Position numbers and translations under genes: made by a program. Of a stretch of 32,359 nt of DNA, positions 24,687 to 32,359 are shown piece after piece. The notes under the pieces are model-generated. The model made no database searches, was not told the origin of the DNA, and saw only the letters and a program-made list of their open reading frames with translations. Numbering within the stretch: position 1 is the stretch's first letter; every line of letters begins with the position of its first letter. The DNA is from JAFGRR01 sp964499235 (GTDB lineage Bacteria > Planctomycetota > Phycisphaerae > UBA1845 > Fen-1342), in assembly GCA_964499235.1 (NCBI GenBank), contig CAZCKC010000020.1, positions 1 to 32,359 on the forward strand, given 5' to 3'.

Positions 24687-25133
24687 CTAAGCCGACTTGG
24701 TGGCCGCCGGGGCGGCGACGGGCATCAGGACGTGCCGCGTGCTGTACTTTTTCTCCGAGAGGACGAACTGCCGCGCCTTCAGCGAGGTCGCCCCGATCAC
24801 GATCGGGCCGAGCAGGTTCGCCGTCAGGTGGTCGCCGCACTTGTTGACGATCACCAGCACCTGGTTGTCGGCGATGTTCTGCATCTCCAGGCTCCGCAAG
24901 TCGTCCCCGCGGATCGGGATCTGGTAGTCGGCCACGAACTCGCGCGGGTCGCAGACCAGGAACGCCAGGTCGGCGTCGTCGACCGACTGCAGCCAGTAGA
25001 AGACCGGCTCGGGCGAGGTCTGGATCAGCGCGAACCGCCGCTGCCGGGGGAAGCCGAGCAGCCCGTCCTTGATCGTGATCACCTTGCTTGCGTCCACTTC
25101 CAATTCACCAAATCGCGACGTTTGAATGAGCAT
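24687..25133 (-). CDS. fliW: Flagellar assembly factor FliW
   Basis: FliW binds free flagellin and, when flagellin is exported, binds CsrA instead and relieves its repression. The 148-residue protein has family segments DGLLGFPRQRRFALIQ, FYWLQSVDDADLAFLVCDP, and LLGPIVIG, and the C-terminal YSTRHVL. The frame is open to 25298, but I chose the ATG at 25133, where the conserved MLIQTSRFGELEV begins and GGGGAG lies about 7 nt upstream. It sits between flgL (213-nt gap) and csrA (212-nt gap), so it may have its own control. The leader carries a candidate CsrA hairpin and an ACGGA that overlaps the start codon. Confidence 0.95.
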   Translation of the reverse strand: MLIQTSRFGELEVDASKVITIKDGLLGFPRQRRFALIQTSPEPVFYWLQSVDDADLAFLVCDPREFVADYQIPIRGDDLRSLEMQNIADNQVLVIVNKCGDHLTANLLGPIVIGATSLKARQFVLSEKKYSTRHVLMPVAAPAATKSA

Positions 25134-25178
25134 CCGTCGGCTCCCCTGGTTCGGCCATGTGGTTCCCGCCGCGGCGGT

Positions 25179-25196
25179 GCGACCTCCTTCGGTCGC
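25179..25196 (-). promoter_or_regulatory. Candidate CsrA-binding hairpin in the fliW leader
   Basis: In mRNA sense the sequence is GCGACC-GAAGGA-GGTCGC: a perfect 6-bp stem that shows GAAGGA in a six-base loop. CsrA prefers A-N-GGA held in a hairpin loop. It lies 45 nt before the fliW ATG. A second ACGGA overlaps the ATG itself, about 50 nt away, a distance one CsrA dimer can bridge. No binding data exist here. Confidence 0.45.
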
Positions 25197-25346
25197 CAGC
25201 CCACGTGTCCCGCACTGCGGCGGCCGGGCACTCCGGCTCCGCGCCCGCGTCCAGCGGGCGAACCTGCGTCGACGGGCCGAACCAAGACTGCCCGCCAACG
25301 CGCCCCATCCCCTGCTCCCCGTCCCCGAACCGGGCTAGCCCCCGCA

Positions 25347-27254
25347 TCAGCGGAGGAAGTCCAGCAACGACAAGTTCAGCACCGTCGACGACGTCCGGAG
25401 GTTGGCCTCCAGGGCCGTCTGGATCTGCTGGAAGTTCACGGCCAACTCGGTGATGTCCGCATCCTGCAGGTCGCTTTTCATGATTTCCGAGGTGCTTCTG
25501 AGCGTCTCGACCCGCAGCAGGCGGTCTTCCATCGATTTCGAGCGGGCGGCCATCTGCCCGTGCTCGCCCATCATGTGCTTCATCACCCGCTCGAGCCGCT
25601 CGCCGGCGACCGTCAGGGCCTGCGTGTCGTCCTTGAGCAGCGCCTCCTGGATCTCGAGCAGCGAGGTGAACGCGCTCTCGACCCGCACCGGCGTGATCCG
25701 CTGGCCAACCAGCCGCCCGGTGCCGTCGTCCGCCACGTTGAGCCCGAGTTCGCTCAGCGGCAGCGCCGCGTTGATCGCCTCGGCCCGCAGCGTCCCGCCG
25801 CCGGCCGTGTTGTCGGTGATCAGCAGGCCGTTGCCGTTGGGATCGAAGCCGGCCGTGATTGCCCCGCCGCCGCCGGCGTTGAACGTGTCGACGACGTCCT
25901 GGAGCGTCTGGGCGCCGGAGAAGTCGAAGTCCAGCACGGTGCCGTCCCGCGTCGTGATGCGGACGTCGTCGCCGTTGCTGGGGTGGAAGCCGGTGCCGAG
26001 GTTCAGGTCGGCGAGCTTCACGTTGCCGGCGATCGTGCGGATCCCCAGGTTGGTGGCCGCCGATCCGCCGTTCTCCGCGACGTGCAGGTCGGTCCCCGAC
26101 AGGGTGTTGAGGATGTCGATGCCGTTGCCGGCGGCGTTGATCTTCGCCTGGGCGCCGATGTCGGTGGCGTTGATGCGGTTGAGGACGTTCTCGATCGTGG
26201 CCGCGCCGGTGAAGTCCACCGTGCGCGTCAGGTTGCCGTTGTGGATCGTGAGGCCGTTGCTGAGGTCGATGCCGGCTCCACTGTTCAAGCTGGCGAGCTC
26301 AGTGCGGAGCGTGAGGCGCGGGTTGAGGTCGCCGCCGATGACCGGGCCGGCGGGTACGGTGGTGCGAATCCCGAGGTCGAAGGCGGTCGTGCCGCCGCCG
26401 GCCTCGAGGACGGTGATGCCCGGGGCGCCGTCGATTCGCAGGTGGTCGCCGGCGATGCTCGCGGTCAGGCCGGCCGGCATCTGGGCGTTCAGCAGGTCGA
26501 TGACGTCGCCGACGCTGTCCGCGAGGCCGAGATCGATCTCGGCCTGGGCGCCGCCGTCGCTGACGACGATGCGGCCGAGGCGCGGCGCCGTGCCGTCCGT
26601 CGTCCGCAGGTCGGCGATGCGCGTGTCGGGGGTCAGGTCTGGATCGAGGTCGCGCTGGCCCGTGACGGGCGTCGCGACCGCACCGAAGAATTCCAGCCCG
26701 GAGACGGTGAAGGCGTCCTCGGAGAGGTCGGTGTCGACGATCGTCTGGCGCCGGCCTTCGTCGCCGAAGAACTGGATGCCGTTACCGACCTGGGCGAAGG
26801 GCGCTTGCTCGGTGCGGGTGCCACTGAAGAGGTAGGTGCCGAGATGCTCGCGGTTGGCGATCGAGATCATCTGGTCGGTGATCGAGGCGATCACGTTGGC
26901 GAGCGACTCGCGCTCGTCGGCGGCGATCGTGTCGCTGGCGGCCTCGATCGTCACCCGCTGCGCCTCGCGCATCAGGTCCATCGCGTCGTTCATCGCGGTT
27001 TCGGCCGCCAGCACCGTCGAGTCGGCGGTCTGGAGGTTCTTCTGGACCTGGTTGAGTCGGTCGAGCTGGCGGTCGAGGACGTTGACGGCGGCCGCCCCGC
27101 CGGGGTCCTCGCTGGGCGTGAGGAACTTGAGCCCGGTGGAGAGCTGCGTCTGCGTCTTGAAGAGGTCCATCTGCCGCGCGCTGAGCGTGTTCAGCATCTG
27201 AAAGGACTTCAGGTGCTGGCTGACGCGGGCGACATTGACCGGGACGATGCTCAT
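25347..27254 (-). CDS. flgL: Hook-filament junction protein FlgL (enlarged)
   Basis: FlgL (HAP3) joins hook and filament together with FlgK. The 635-residue protein is twice the E. coli length (317). The ends are typical: N-terminal LSTGLKFLTPSEDPGGAAAV and YLFSGTRTEQAPF (about 143-153), C-terminal EIMKSDLQDADITELAVNFQQ and LLDFLR. Between them (about 212-520) are three similar blocks of about 100 residues with the flagellin-IN/beta pattern. Each has a D-G or N-G-rich strand, an L-x-D-V/I-hN-N helix (SVGDVIDLLNAQ, TIENVLNRINA, TLQDVVDTFNA), and a following I/L-G-L/I turn (AFDLGIRT, TNLGIRT, SELGLNV). They are probably surface domains. The gene starts 21 nt after flgK with a weak SD. Confidence 0.95.
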   Translation of the reverse strand: MSIVPVNVARVSQHLKSFQMLNTLSARQMDLFKTQTQLSTGLKFLTPSEDPGGAAAVNVLDRQLDRLNQVQKNLQTADSTVLAAETAMNDAMDLMREAQRVTIEAASDTIAADERESLANVIASITDQMISIANREHLGTYLFSGTRTEQAPFAQVGNGIQFFGDEGRRQTIVDTDLSEDAFTVSGLEFFGAVATPVTGQRDLDPDLTPDTRIADLRTTDGTAPRLGRIVVSDGGAQAEIDLGLADSVGDVIDLLNAQMPAGLTASIAGDHLRIDGAPGITVLEAGGGTTAFDLGIRTTVPAGPVIGGDLNPRLTLRTELASLNSGAGIDLSNGLTIHNGNLTRTVDFTGAATIENVLNRINATDIGAQAKINAAGNGIDILNTLSGTDLHVAENGGSAATNLGIRTIAGNVKLADLNLGTGFHPSNGDDVRITTRDGTVLDFDFSGAQTLQDVVDTFNAGGGGAITAGFDPNGNGLLITDNTAGGGTLRAEAINAALPLSELGLNVADDGTGRLVGQRITPVRVESAFTSLLEIQEALLKDDTQALTVAGERLERVMKHMMGEHGQMAARSKSMEDRLLRVETLRSTSEIMKSDLQDADITELAVNFQQIQTALEANLRTSSTVLNLSLLDFLR

Positions 27255-27275
27255 TGCGACTCTCGGGTCAGGTCC

Positions 27276-28997
27276 TTAGCGCACAAGGGCCAGGAGTTCC
27301 TGGCTCAACTGTTCCACCACGTTCAGGTAACGGCTCGCGCCCTGGAAGGCGCGCTGGTAAACGGTCATGTCGAGGACTTCCTCGTCGAGGCTCACGCCGC
27401 TGATCGCCTCGCGCTGTGCGACCAGGCTCGAGTGCACCGCGTCGGCGGCGTCGTAGGCCGAGCGCGCGGCCGCGGTGTGGACGGCCAGCGTGCTGATCAT
27501 GCGGTCGTGAAACTCGCCGGGGGTGAAGCCGCTGAGGAGGCTGCTGCTCGCGTCGGCCAGCTTCGAGAGCAGGCCGGCGTTGCCGCCGTCGCCGCGCTCG
27601 CCGGTTGCGGAAGCCGCGATCAGGCTCGGGTTGGCGACGATGTCAGCGTGCAGGGCGATGTTGCCGGCGTGCGTGCCGGTGAAGAACGCGTTGACGCCCA
27701 GCGACCCGAGCAGGTTCGAGGAGTCGTTGCTGAACCAGAACTCGTAATCCTCGGACGCCTCGATCTGCAGTCGGTTGTCCGGCAGGACCGTCGCGGTGAT
27801 CGGGTTCTGGCCGTCGACGCTGATCGCGCTCAGGGCGGCGGCCACGTCGTCGAGCGACGTGTCCGGCCCGCCGACGCCGTCGAGGTCGACCTTGACGAGG
27901 TGGGTGGTTTCCTGGCCGCTGCTGTCGCGGACCTTGACCTCGAAGCTGCCGTGCTGGAGCGGGTATTCGGTTGCGGCCGCAGCGCTGTTGAGGGCGGCCG
28001 CCGAGTCGCCGACGCCGAAGACGCTGGTGACGCTGGTGCGCCCGACCAGCCCGCGGCCGGTGGCGTGCTCGACGTTGACCTCGTAGATCAGGCTGCGGGC
28101 GAGGTCGTCGAGCTGCTCGATCTGCTTGACGACGTGCTCGTCGCGGGTGTTGACGATGCCGGCCAGCTTGCCGTCGCGGAAGGTGACCGGGCCGTTGTCG
28201 TCGGCGAAGACGACGGTGGTGCGCTCGAAGCCGTTCTCCTGCCGCCGCTCGACCTCGAGGCCGCGCGACTGGTCGAACTGGACCAGCGGGTCACTGCCGA
28301 TGTAGACGTCGACGATGCCGTTCTCGTGCTGGCGGACGTTGATATCGGCCAGCTCGGAAAGGTCTTTGAGCAGCGTGTCGCGGCGGTCACGGAGGGCGCC
28401 GGCGACGGTCTGCTTGTCGGCTTCCTGGAAGGTGATCGTCTGGTTGAGCGAGGCGATCTCGGATGCGATTTCCGACGCCTGGCGGGCGCTCGCCTCGGCC
28501 GCGTCGTTCATCTGATCGACCTGCTTGATCAGCTCGGTGCGGTGGCGGGTGATCGTGTCGATCAGGCGCTGGGCGTCGGCGATCACGATGTTGCGGGCGC
28601 CGCTGTCTTCCGGCGTGGTCTGCAGGGCGCCGAAGCTGCCGTAGAGGTCGCCGAGCGCCGTGGAGAGGTCCTGATCGGTCAGCTCGGCGTAGATCGTTTC
28701 AACTTGGGTGAGGTAGGCCTGCTGGAGCTCGGCGGCCGACATCGTGCTCAGCGAGTTCCGCAGGCGGTCTTCGAGCGCGACGTCGAAGTGGCGCTGGAGG
28801 TGCGACATCGTGACGCCGGCGCCGGCCGCAAAACCCAGGGCGCCGTGCCCGCCGGCGAGGGCGGAGAGGTGGGCCGACTGGCGGGTGTAGTTCGGGTTCC
28901 CGACGTTGGCGATGTTTTGGCCGGTGACGGCGAGCGCGGCTTGATAGGCCGAGATCGCGCTGCGACCAATCTGGAATGAGGATCCGAGTATTGCCAT
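27276..28997 (-). CDS. flgK: Hook-filament junction protein FlgK
   Basis: FlgK (HAP1) is the first junction protein on the hook tip. The 573-residue product has the rod/hook N-terminal signature SAISAYQAALAVTGQNIANV (16-33 region), here followed by NPNYTRQ in place of the usual TPGYSRQ. It ends with the family helices DEEVLDMTVYQRAFQGASR and VVEQLSQELLALVR. E. coli FlgK has 547 residues. The start ATG at 28997 lies 4 nt after the flgN stop, so the two are coupled. It is exported with the help of FlgN, encoded just upstream. Confidence 0.96.
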   Translation of the reverse strand: MAILGSSFQIGRSAISAYQAALAVTGQNIANVGNPNYTRQSAHLSALAGGHGALGFAAGAGVTMSHLQRHFDVALEDRLRNSLSTMSAAELQQAYLTQVETIYAELTDQDLSTALGDLYGSFGALQTTPEDSGARNIVIADAQRLIDTITRHRTELIKQVDQMNDAAEASARQASEIASEIASLNQTITFQEADKQTVAGALRDRRDTLLKDLSELADINVRQHENGIVDVYIGSDPLVQFDQSRGLEVERRQENGFERTTVVFADDNGPVTFRDGKLAGIVNTRDEHVVKQIEQLDDLARSLIYEVNVEHATGRGLVGRTSVTSVFGVGDSAAALNSAAAATEYPLQHGSFEVKVRDSSGQETTHLVKVDLDGVGGPDTSLDDVAAALSAISVDGQNPITATVLPDNRLQIEASEDYEFWFSNDSSNLLGSLGVNAFFTGTHAGNIALHADIVANPSLIAASATGERGDGGNAGLLSKLADASSSLLSGFTPGEFHDRMISTLAVHTAAARSAYDAADAVHSSLVAQREAISGVSLDEEVLDMTVYQRAFQGASRYLNVVEQLSQELLALVR

Positions 28998-29001
28998 CGT
29001 T

Positions 29002-29547
29002 CTAACCCAGGGCGTCCACGATCATGCGGTTGCCGGTCGGGTGTCGCTTGCCTTGCGGGCCGTAGCCTTCCATGGACTCCGCGGGTGCCAGCACGGCGCT
29101 GAACACACTCTGGACGTGATTGTGCAACTCCTGTGCCACCAACGCCGCGACGCGGTTTTTTTCCTGGAGTTGGTGGGCCAACGCCTGCAAACCGCTGATT
29201 TTGGCACGGATCTGGCTTCGAACGGGCTCGCGCAGGTCGGCCACCAGCTCGGACAGCGGCTGCGCGTGCGGGTCGGTCACGTGCAGATGCTGCGCCAGCC
29301 GCGCAACCGCCGCCCGTCGTTCCTGCTCGGCCCGCTGCACCTTCTGCAACGCCTGGTGCTCGCGCTGCGTCACCTCGTTGAGGGCGTTGGTGTCGGCCGT
29401 CCGCATCGCCTGGAGTTTGTCGAGGGCGGCCTGCAGGAGGGTCTGGAGGTGACCGTGGAGGCGGCCGAGCGTGGCCAGCAGGACCTCGGGCGGCTCGGCG
29501 CCGGCGACAGGCGGGCGGTAACTCAGCGGCGGGGCTTGCTCAGCCAT
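29002..29547 (-). CDS. flgN: Flagellar export chaperone FlgN
   Basis: FlgN holds FlgK and FlgL in the cytoplasm until export. The 181-residue protein is nearly all helical with heptad-like Leu and Ala; the core is LATLGRLHGHLQTLLQAALDK (24-44), then EVTQREHQALQKVQRAEQERR. The sequence is weakly conserved in general, and the call rests on the helical FlgN pattern and on its place between flgJ and flgK. The C-terminal tail GYGPQGKRHPTGNRMIVDALG is short and conserved-looking. The ATG at 29547 overlaps the flgJ end by 8 nt. Confidence 0.8.
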   Translation of the reverse strand: MAEQAPPLSYRPPVAGAEPPEVLLATLGRLHGHLQTLLQAALDKLQAMRTADTNALNEVTQREHQALQKVQRAEQERRAAVARLAQHLHVTDPHAQPLSELVADLREPVRSQIRAKISGLQALAHQLQEKNRVAALVAQELHNHVQSVFSAVLAPAESMEGYGPQGKRHPTGNRMIVDALG

Positions 29548-29968
29548 GCACAGAATCCTTGGTGGCGGTCGGTGTGGTCACGGGCGGGCGGGCCTGCTGG
29601 GCGACGTTCCAGTCGACCTGGAGCCCGCCGAGGTGGGGTGCGAAGTACTGCTGGAACTGGCGCCCCATCTTCGGGACGGTCGCGCGGGCGGCCGCGTCGG
29701 CCAGCCGCTCGTCGAGGCGCTCGCCGAAGATCTCCTCGGTGCGGCCGCCGTGGAAGCGTTCGTCGCCGAAGGGCTGTTGGCGGAGTTCGGCGAGGAGGGG
29801 CTTGAACGCGACCTCTGAGACGAGCTGGGTGGCCGCCTCCTTGGCTTGGGCGGCGGTCAGCGGGGTGCCCTTTTGGACGGCCCGCTGCAGGCCGGCGAGC
29901 CCGCCGCTGACGCCCGGGGTCCGGGCGAGGCGGGTCTGCTGCGGGTTGAGGGCGTTCAGGGCGTCCAT
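29540..29968 (-). CDS. flgJ: Rod-binding protein, FlgJ N-terminal type
   Basis: The 142-residue protein contains only the rod-binding domain of FlgJ (about 45-125: AATQLVSEVAFKPLLAELRQQPF, then GRTEEIFGERLDERLADAAAR). It lacks the muramidase domain of E. coli FlgJ (313 residues). It is likely the cap or scaffold for rod assembly in the periplasm; wall cutting would need another enzyme. It lies 6 nt after flgI and overlaps flgN by 8 nt, so the three are translated together. Confidence 0.88.
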   Translation of the reverse strand: MDALNALNPQQTRLARTPGVSGGLAGLQRAVQKGTPLTAAQAKEAATQLVSEVAFKPLLAELRQQPFGDERFHGGRTEEIFGERLDERLADAAARATVPKMGRQFQQYFAPHLGGLQVDWNVAQQARPPVTTPTATKDSVHG

Positions 29969-29974
29969 GGGGCG

Positions 29975-31102
29975 TTACTCCGTGTAGATCACTTCCGCCT
30001 GGAGCGTGCCGAGCTGGTCGAGCTGCTCGACGACCTGGACGGTTTGCTCGGGGGTGAGCTGGAGCTGCTGGAGCGAGGTCAGCAGCTGCTGGAACTCGAC
30101 GCTGTCGGGGGGCTCGGTGCTGACGCCGGAGACGCTGTTGCGGGCCTGTTCGGCGTTGCCGACGGCGATCGTGCCGCCGCCCGGAACCGTGACGACCGAG
30201 GGGCGGATCGTGACGGCGCCGGTCAGCGTGATGTTGCTGGTGGTCTTGTTGATGACGACCCGCGCGCCCTGCTTGGGCAGCAGGAAGAGCGGCGTCTCCA
30301 GCACGCGGCTGATGAAGCTGGCGGGGTTGGTCAATTCGTAGCTGGGGATGTGGACGCGGACCGTCTTGGGGCCGAGGGCCTGCGCGATGTTCTCGCGGAC
30401 GACGACCTGGCCGGCGGCGTTGCGCTCGTAGAGCCCGCCGACCGAGGGGTCCTCGAGCTCCTGGTTGATCGCCCGGGCCATCATCTGGGCCATCGGAAAG
30501 CCGGCCTTGTTGTTGTCGATGACCAGCGTGATCGCCTGGTCGCGGATGAACGAGTGGAAGTAGTCGGCCTCCATCACCGCGCCCCGGCGGACCACGCCAC
30601 GGGAGGGGCTGGCGGGATTGTTGAGCTCGATGCGCCCACCGGCGAGCGCCCAGATCTGCGACAGTGCGGGCGGGGCGTCGGCCGGCAGGGGTGAGTATTG
30701 CAGCGGCGTGACGAGCAGTTGGCCGCCGGCGAGGCTCTTGGCGCTGAGGGCGGAGACGACGACGTCGAGCCGTTCGCCCGAGCGCCAGCCGTGGCGCGGC
30801 GTTTCGACCTCGACGGTGACGATGGCGGTGTTCTCGGCCGCCTCGAGCTCGCGGAGGTCGCCGACGTACTGGCCGTAGCGGCGGTGCAGGCTGAAGAGGG
30901 CCCGCATCGTGGGCAGGTTGTAGTTCGCGTCGCCGGTGCCGTTGAGGCCGATGACGAGCCCGAAGCCGACGAGCCGGTTGACGTGCTCGCCCTGGAGGTG
31001 GGCGACGTCTTGGATCAGCGTCTCGGCGGCGGCCAGCTTGACGCCGGCCGACGCGACGGCCGCAAGGGCCAGGCAACGAATCATGAACGCGGAACGCAGC
31101 AT
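29975..31102 (-). CDS. flgI: Flagellar P-ring protein FlgI
   Basis: FlgI forms the ring around the rod in the peptidoglycan layer. The protein has a signal peptide (hydrophobic run IRCLALAAVASAGV, cleaved near AAA-ET), then the family start IQDVAHLQGEHVNRLVGFGLVIGLNGTGD. Later come PLQYSPL, the HSFIRDQAITL region and IVINKTTSNITLTGAVTIRP-like sequence; it ends LQAEVIY. Length (375) fits the family. The frame also has an ATG at 31111, but AAGGA lies 8 nt before the ATG at 31102 and overlaps the upper one, so I prefer 31102. It follows flgH closely and FlgA, encoded upstream, is its chaperone. Confidence 0.95.
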   Translation of the reverse strand: MLRSAFMIRCLALAAVASAGVKLAAAETLIQDVAHLQGEHVNRLVGFGLVIGLNGTGDANYNLPTMRALFSLHRRYGQYVGDLRELEAAENTAIVTVEVETPRHGWRSGERLDVVVSALSAKSLAGGQLLVTPLQYSPLPADAPPALSQIWALAGGRIELNNPASPSRGVVRRGAVMEADYFHSFIRDQAITLVIDNNKAGFPMAQMMARAINQELEDPSVGGLYERNAAGQVVVRENIAQALGPKTVRVHIPSYELTNPASFISRVLETPLFLLPKQGARVVINKTTSNITLTGAVTIRPSVVTVPGGGTIAVGNAEQARNSVSGVSTEPPDSVEFQQLLTSLQQLQLTPEQTVQVVEQLDQLGTLQAEVIYTE

Positions 31103-31125
31103 CGCGGACATCCTTGTCAGCGGAC

Positions 31126-31914
31126 CTAGAGCGGGCGGATCAGGTCAAAGAGCCGCATCAGCCAGCCGCGGCGGGCGCCGTCGCGGACGGGGCCGGTGTT
31201 GGACGTCACGATCTCGACGTCGGCCATCTGTGTGCTGAGCACGGTGTTGGTGGCGGTGACGTCCTCGGTGCGGCACTTGCCGATGAGGGTCGTGACCTGC
31301 TCGTCCTCGTCGACCTTGATCCGCTTCTTGGCCTCGACGATGAGAACGTTGTTGGGCTTGATGTCGACTACGCGGGCGCTGATGCGCAGGGTCAGCGAGT
31401 CCTCGCGCTCCGACTCGCCGGTACCCTCGTACTCGTTGCTGAAGTTGAAGTCGACGCCGGGCGTGCCTTCCGAGAAGTTCTGCGGGACCAGGTTGTTGTC
31501 ACCGTTGAGGCGGATCCACTTGTTCAGCGCCGACTCGAGCGTCCACTCCTTCTCTTGCTTCAGGTCCGCTTCGCTGCTGCTCTCGCGGATCTCGCGGACG
31601 ATGATCGTGACAATGTCGCCGATCTGGAACTCGCGCGGCTCCGGCGGCGCGACCGCGTAGGGCGACCGCGTGTGGATCGTCGGGTTGTCGACCGGCGCGG
31701 GGTCGCGGAGCGTTTCCCGCGGCCGCTGGCTGGCGGTCGCCCCGGTCAGCGGGATGACGCGCTGACCGGGCGTGGGCTCAGTCGCGGTTTCGCTTTGCTG
31801 TGTCGCGGCGGCGCCCTGGCCGCTGAGCATCGAGTTGTTCTGGGCTGCACTGACGGCCGCGCCGAGCGCGGCGATCAGGATGACAACGAACCAACGACTG
31901 GCGTGCGAGTGCAT
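31126..31914 (-). CDS. flgH: Flagellar L-ring protein FlgH
   Basis: FlgH forms the outer-membrane ring. The 262-residue protein has a signal peptide (about 1-24, WFVVILIAALGAAVSAA), then a low-complexity linker rich in Thr, Gln and Pro. The conserved part follows from about 95: FQIGDIVTIIVREIRESS, then LTLRISARVVDIKPNNVLIVEAKKRI, VTTLIGKCRTEDV and the end. FlgH is normally a lipoprotein, but there is no cysteine at the signal cleavage site; the only cysteine is in GKC. AAAGGA lies about 7 nt before the ATG. It starts 21 nt after flgA. Confidence 0.95.
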   Translation of the reverse strand: MHSHASRWFVVILIAALGAAVSAAQNNSMLSGQGAAATQQSETATEPTPGQRVIPLTGATASQRPRETLRDPAPVDNPTIHTRSPYAVAPPEPREFQIGDIVTIIVREIRESSSEADLKQEKEWTLESALNKWIRLNGDNNLVPQNFSEGTPGVDFNFSNEYEGTGESEREDSLTLRISARVVDIKPNNVLIVEAKKRIKVDEDEQVTTLIGKCRTEDVTATNTVLSTQMADVEIVTSNTGPVRDGARRGWLMRLFDLIRPL

Positions 31915-31935
31915 CGCGTGTCCTTTCCGGAACCC

Positions 31936-32359
31936 CTAGTGACTGACCATGCGGACGGTGCCGATCCCCGTGACGACGCCGCGGATCTCGCGGTAGTTCT
32001 CGCGCCGGTCGCCGATGCGGACGCGGATCGTTTCGCCGAACGTGCCGGCGTCGAGCGCGTAGCCCGACAATCGCGTCTCGATGCCGTGGTTGCCGCCGAT
32101 GACGTGCACCGGCCGGGAGCGTCGCACGAGGTCGACCGGCTTGAGATCGCCGGCGTGGATCATCGCGCCCGCGGGCACGTACTGGCCGACCTGCTGGCCG
32201 ACCGCGGCGCCGACGGTGTCGAGGCCGACCGCGCCCAGGCTGTCGAAGACGCGCTTCTCGCGCTCGAGGTCCTCGGGCTTGACGAAGCCACCGATGTTGA
32301 GCGGCGCCCGGGCGACGAGGACTTCCTTGACGAGCTGGACCCGCACGAAGATCGGGACG
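31936..32359 (-). CDS. flgA: Flagellar P-ring assembly chaperone FlgA (C-terminal part)
   Basis: FlgA is a periplasmic chaperone for FlgI. Only the last 141 codons are in the window; the frame stays open to the edge (VPIFVRVQLVKEVLVA). The SAF-like region AGAMIHAGDLKPVDLV and the C-terminal GNHGIETRLSGYALDAGTFGETIRVRI are typical. It heads the flagellar genes seen here. The start lies outside the window. Confidence 0.93.
   Translation of the reverse strand, partial: VPIFVRVQLVKEVLVARAPLNIGGFVKPEDLEREKRVFDSLGAVGLDTVGAAVGQQVGQYVPAGAMIHAGDLKPVDLVRRSRPVHVIGGNHGIETRLSGYALDAGTFGETIRVRIGDRRENYREIRGVVTGIGTVRMVSH

Noticed and set aside
25106..25162. Small minus-strand frame starting at an ATG near 25158 that overlaps the fliW start (reads MAEPGEPTD...)
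   Set aside because: It has no close SD and only about 17 codons; a leader peptide cannot be supported.
24459..28979. Plus-strand open frame of 1506 codons across the flagellar genes
   Set aside because: It lies antisense to fliW, flgL and flgK, has biased low-complexity composition (Val, Asp, Gly, Arg) and no recognisable domain. It is a shadow of high-GC coding sequence.

Overview
The window is GC-rich chromosomal DNA from a flagellated Gram-negative bacterium. It has outer-membrane ring genes (flgH, flgI), a hexameric-type citrate synthase, and the CsrA/FliW pair. Gene style and content suggest Planctomycetota, perhaps Phycisphaerae: a rod-binding FlgJ without muramidase, a GH3-family protein, a TauE exporter beside a DUF6786-like protein, and PrkA with a DUF444 protein. 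That taxonomic placement is inference. I see no tRNA, rRNA, CRISPR array, transposase or phage gene.

Left part (1-11.5 kb), mostly minus strand: the 5' 430 codons of rpsA (ribosomal protein S1); a two-gene unit of a DUF6786-like protein and a TauE/SafE exporter; a plus-strand membrane-anchored tyrosine-phosphatase-like protein; a large GH63/MGH1-like glycosidase; the motility-type sigma factor fliA with a clear terminator; a coupled pair of membrane-anchored alpha/beta hydrolase and GH3-family adenylate-forming enzyme; ispF with an intrinsic terminator; and a plus-strand one-helix protein with cysteine-pair zinc ribbons.

Middle (11.5-21 kb): prkA (AAA+ serine kinase) followed by its usual partner, a DUF444/YeaH von Willebrand A protein. 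The 3' end of the latter, with its downstream terminator, is present twice as a perfect 310-bp tandem duplication. Next come a minus-strand secreted protein of unknown function, an MBOAT acyltransferase carrying Asn where the bacterial AlgI/DltB family has His, rsgA on the minus strand, and divergent gltA with its own promoter and long terminator hairpin.

Right part (21-32.4 kb): one minus-strand flagellar block, in transcription order flgA (cut by the window end), flgH, flgI, flgJ, flgN, flgK, flgL, fliW, csrA, flagellin 2, flagellin 1. It builds the P and L rings and the hook-filament junction, then the filament. fliW and csrA form the known switch in which CsrA represses flagellin translation and FliW titrates CsrA. 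The leaders carry candidate CsrA sites; the best is a hairpin with GAAGGA in its loop 45 nt before fliW. Flagellin 1 has a private sigma28-like promoter just after a strong terminator behind flagellin 2, so it may be fired separately by the FliA sigma factor encoded near 7 kb.

I found no clearly new multi-gene system. The best leads are the fliW leader hairpin, the 310-bp duplication, the Asn/His MBOAT, the enlarged FlgL, the FlgH without a lipobox, and the unknown secreted protein.
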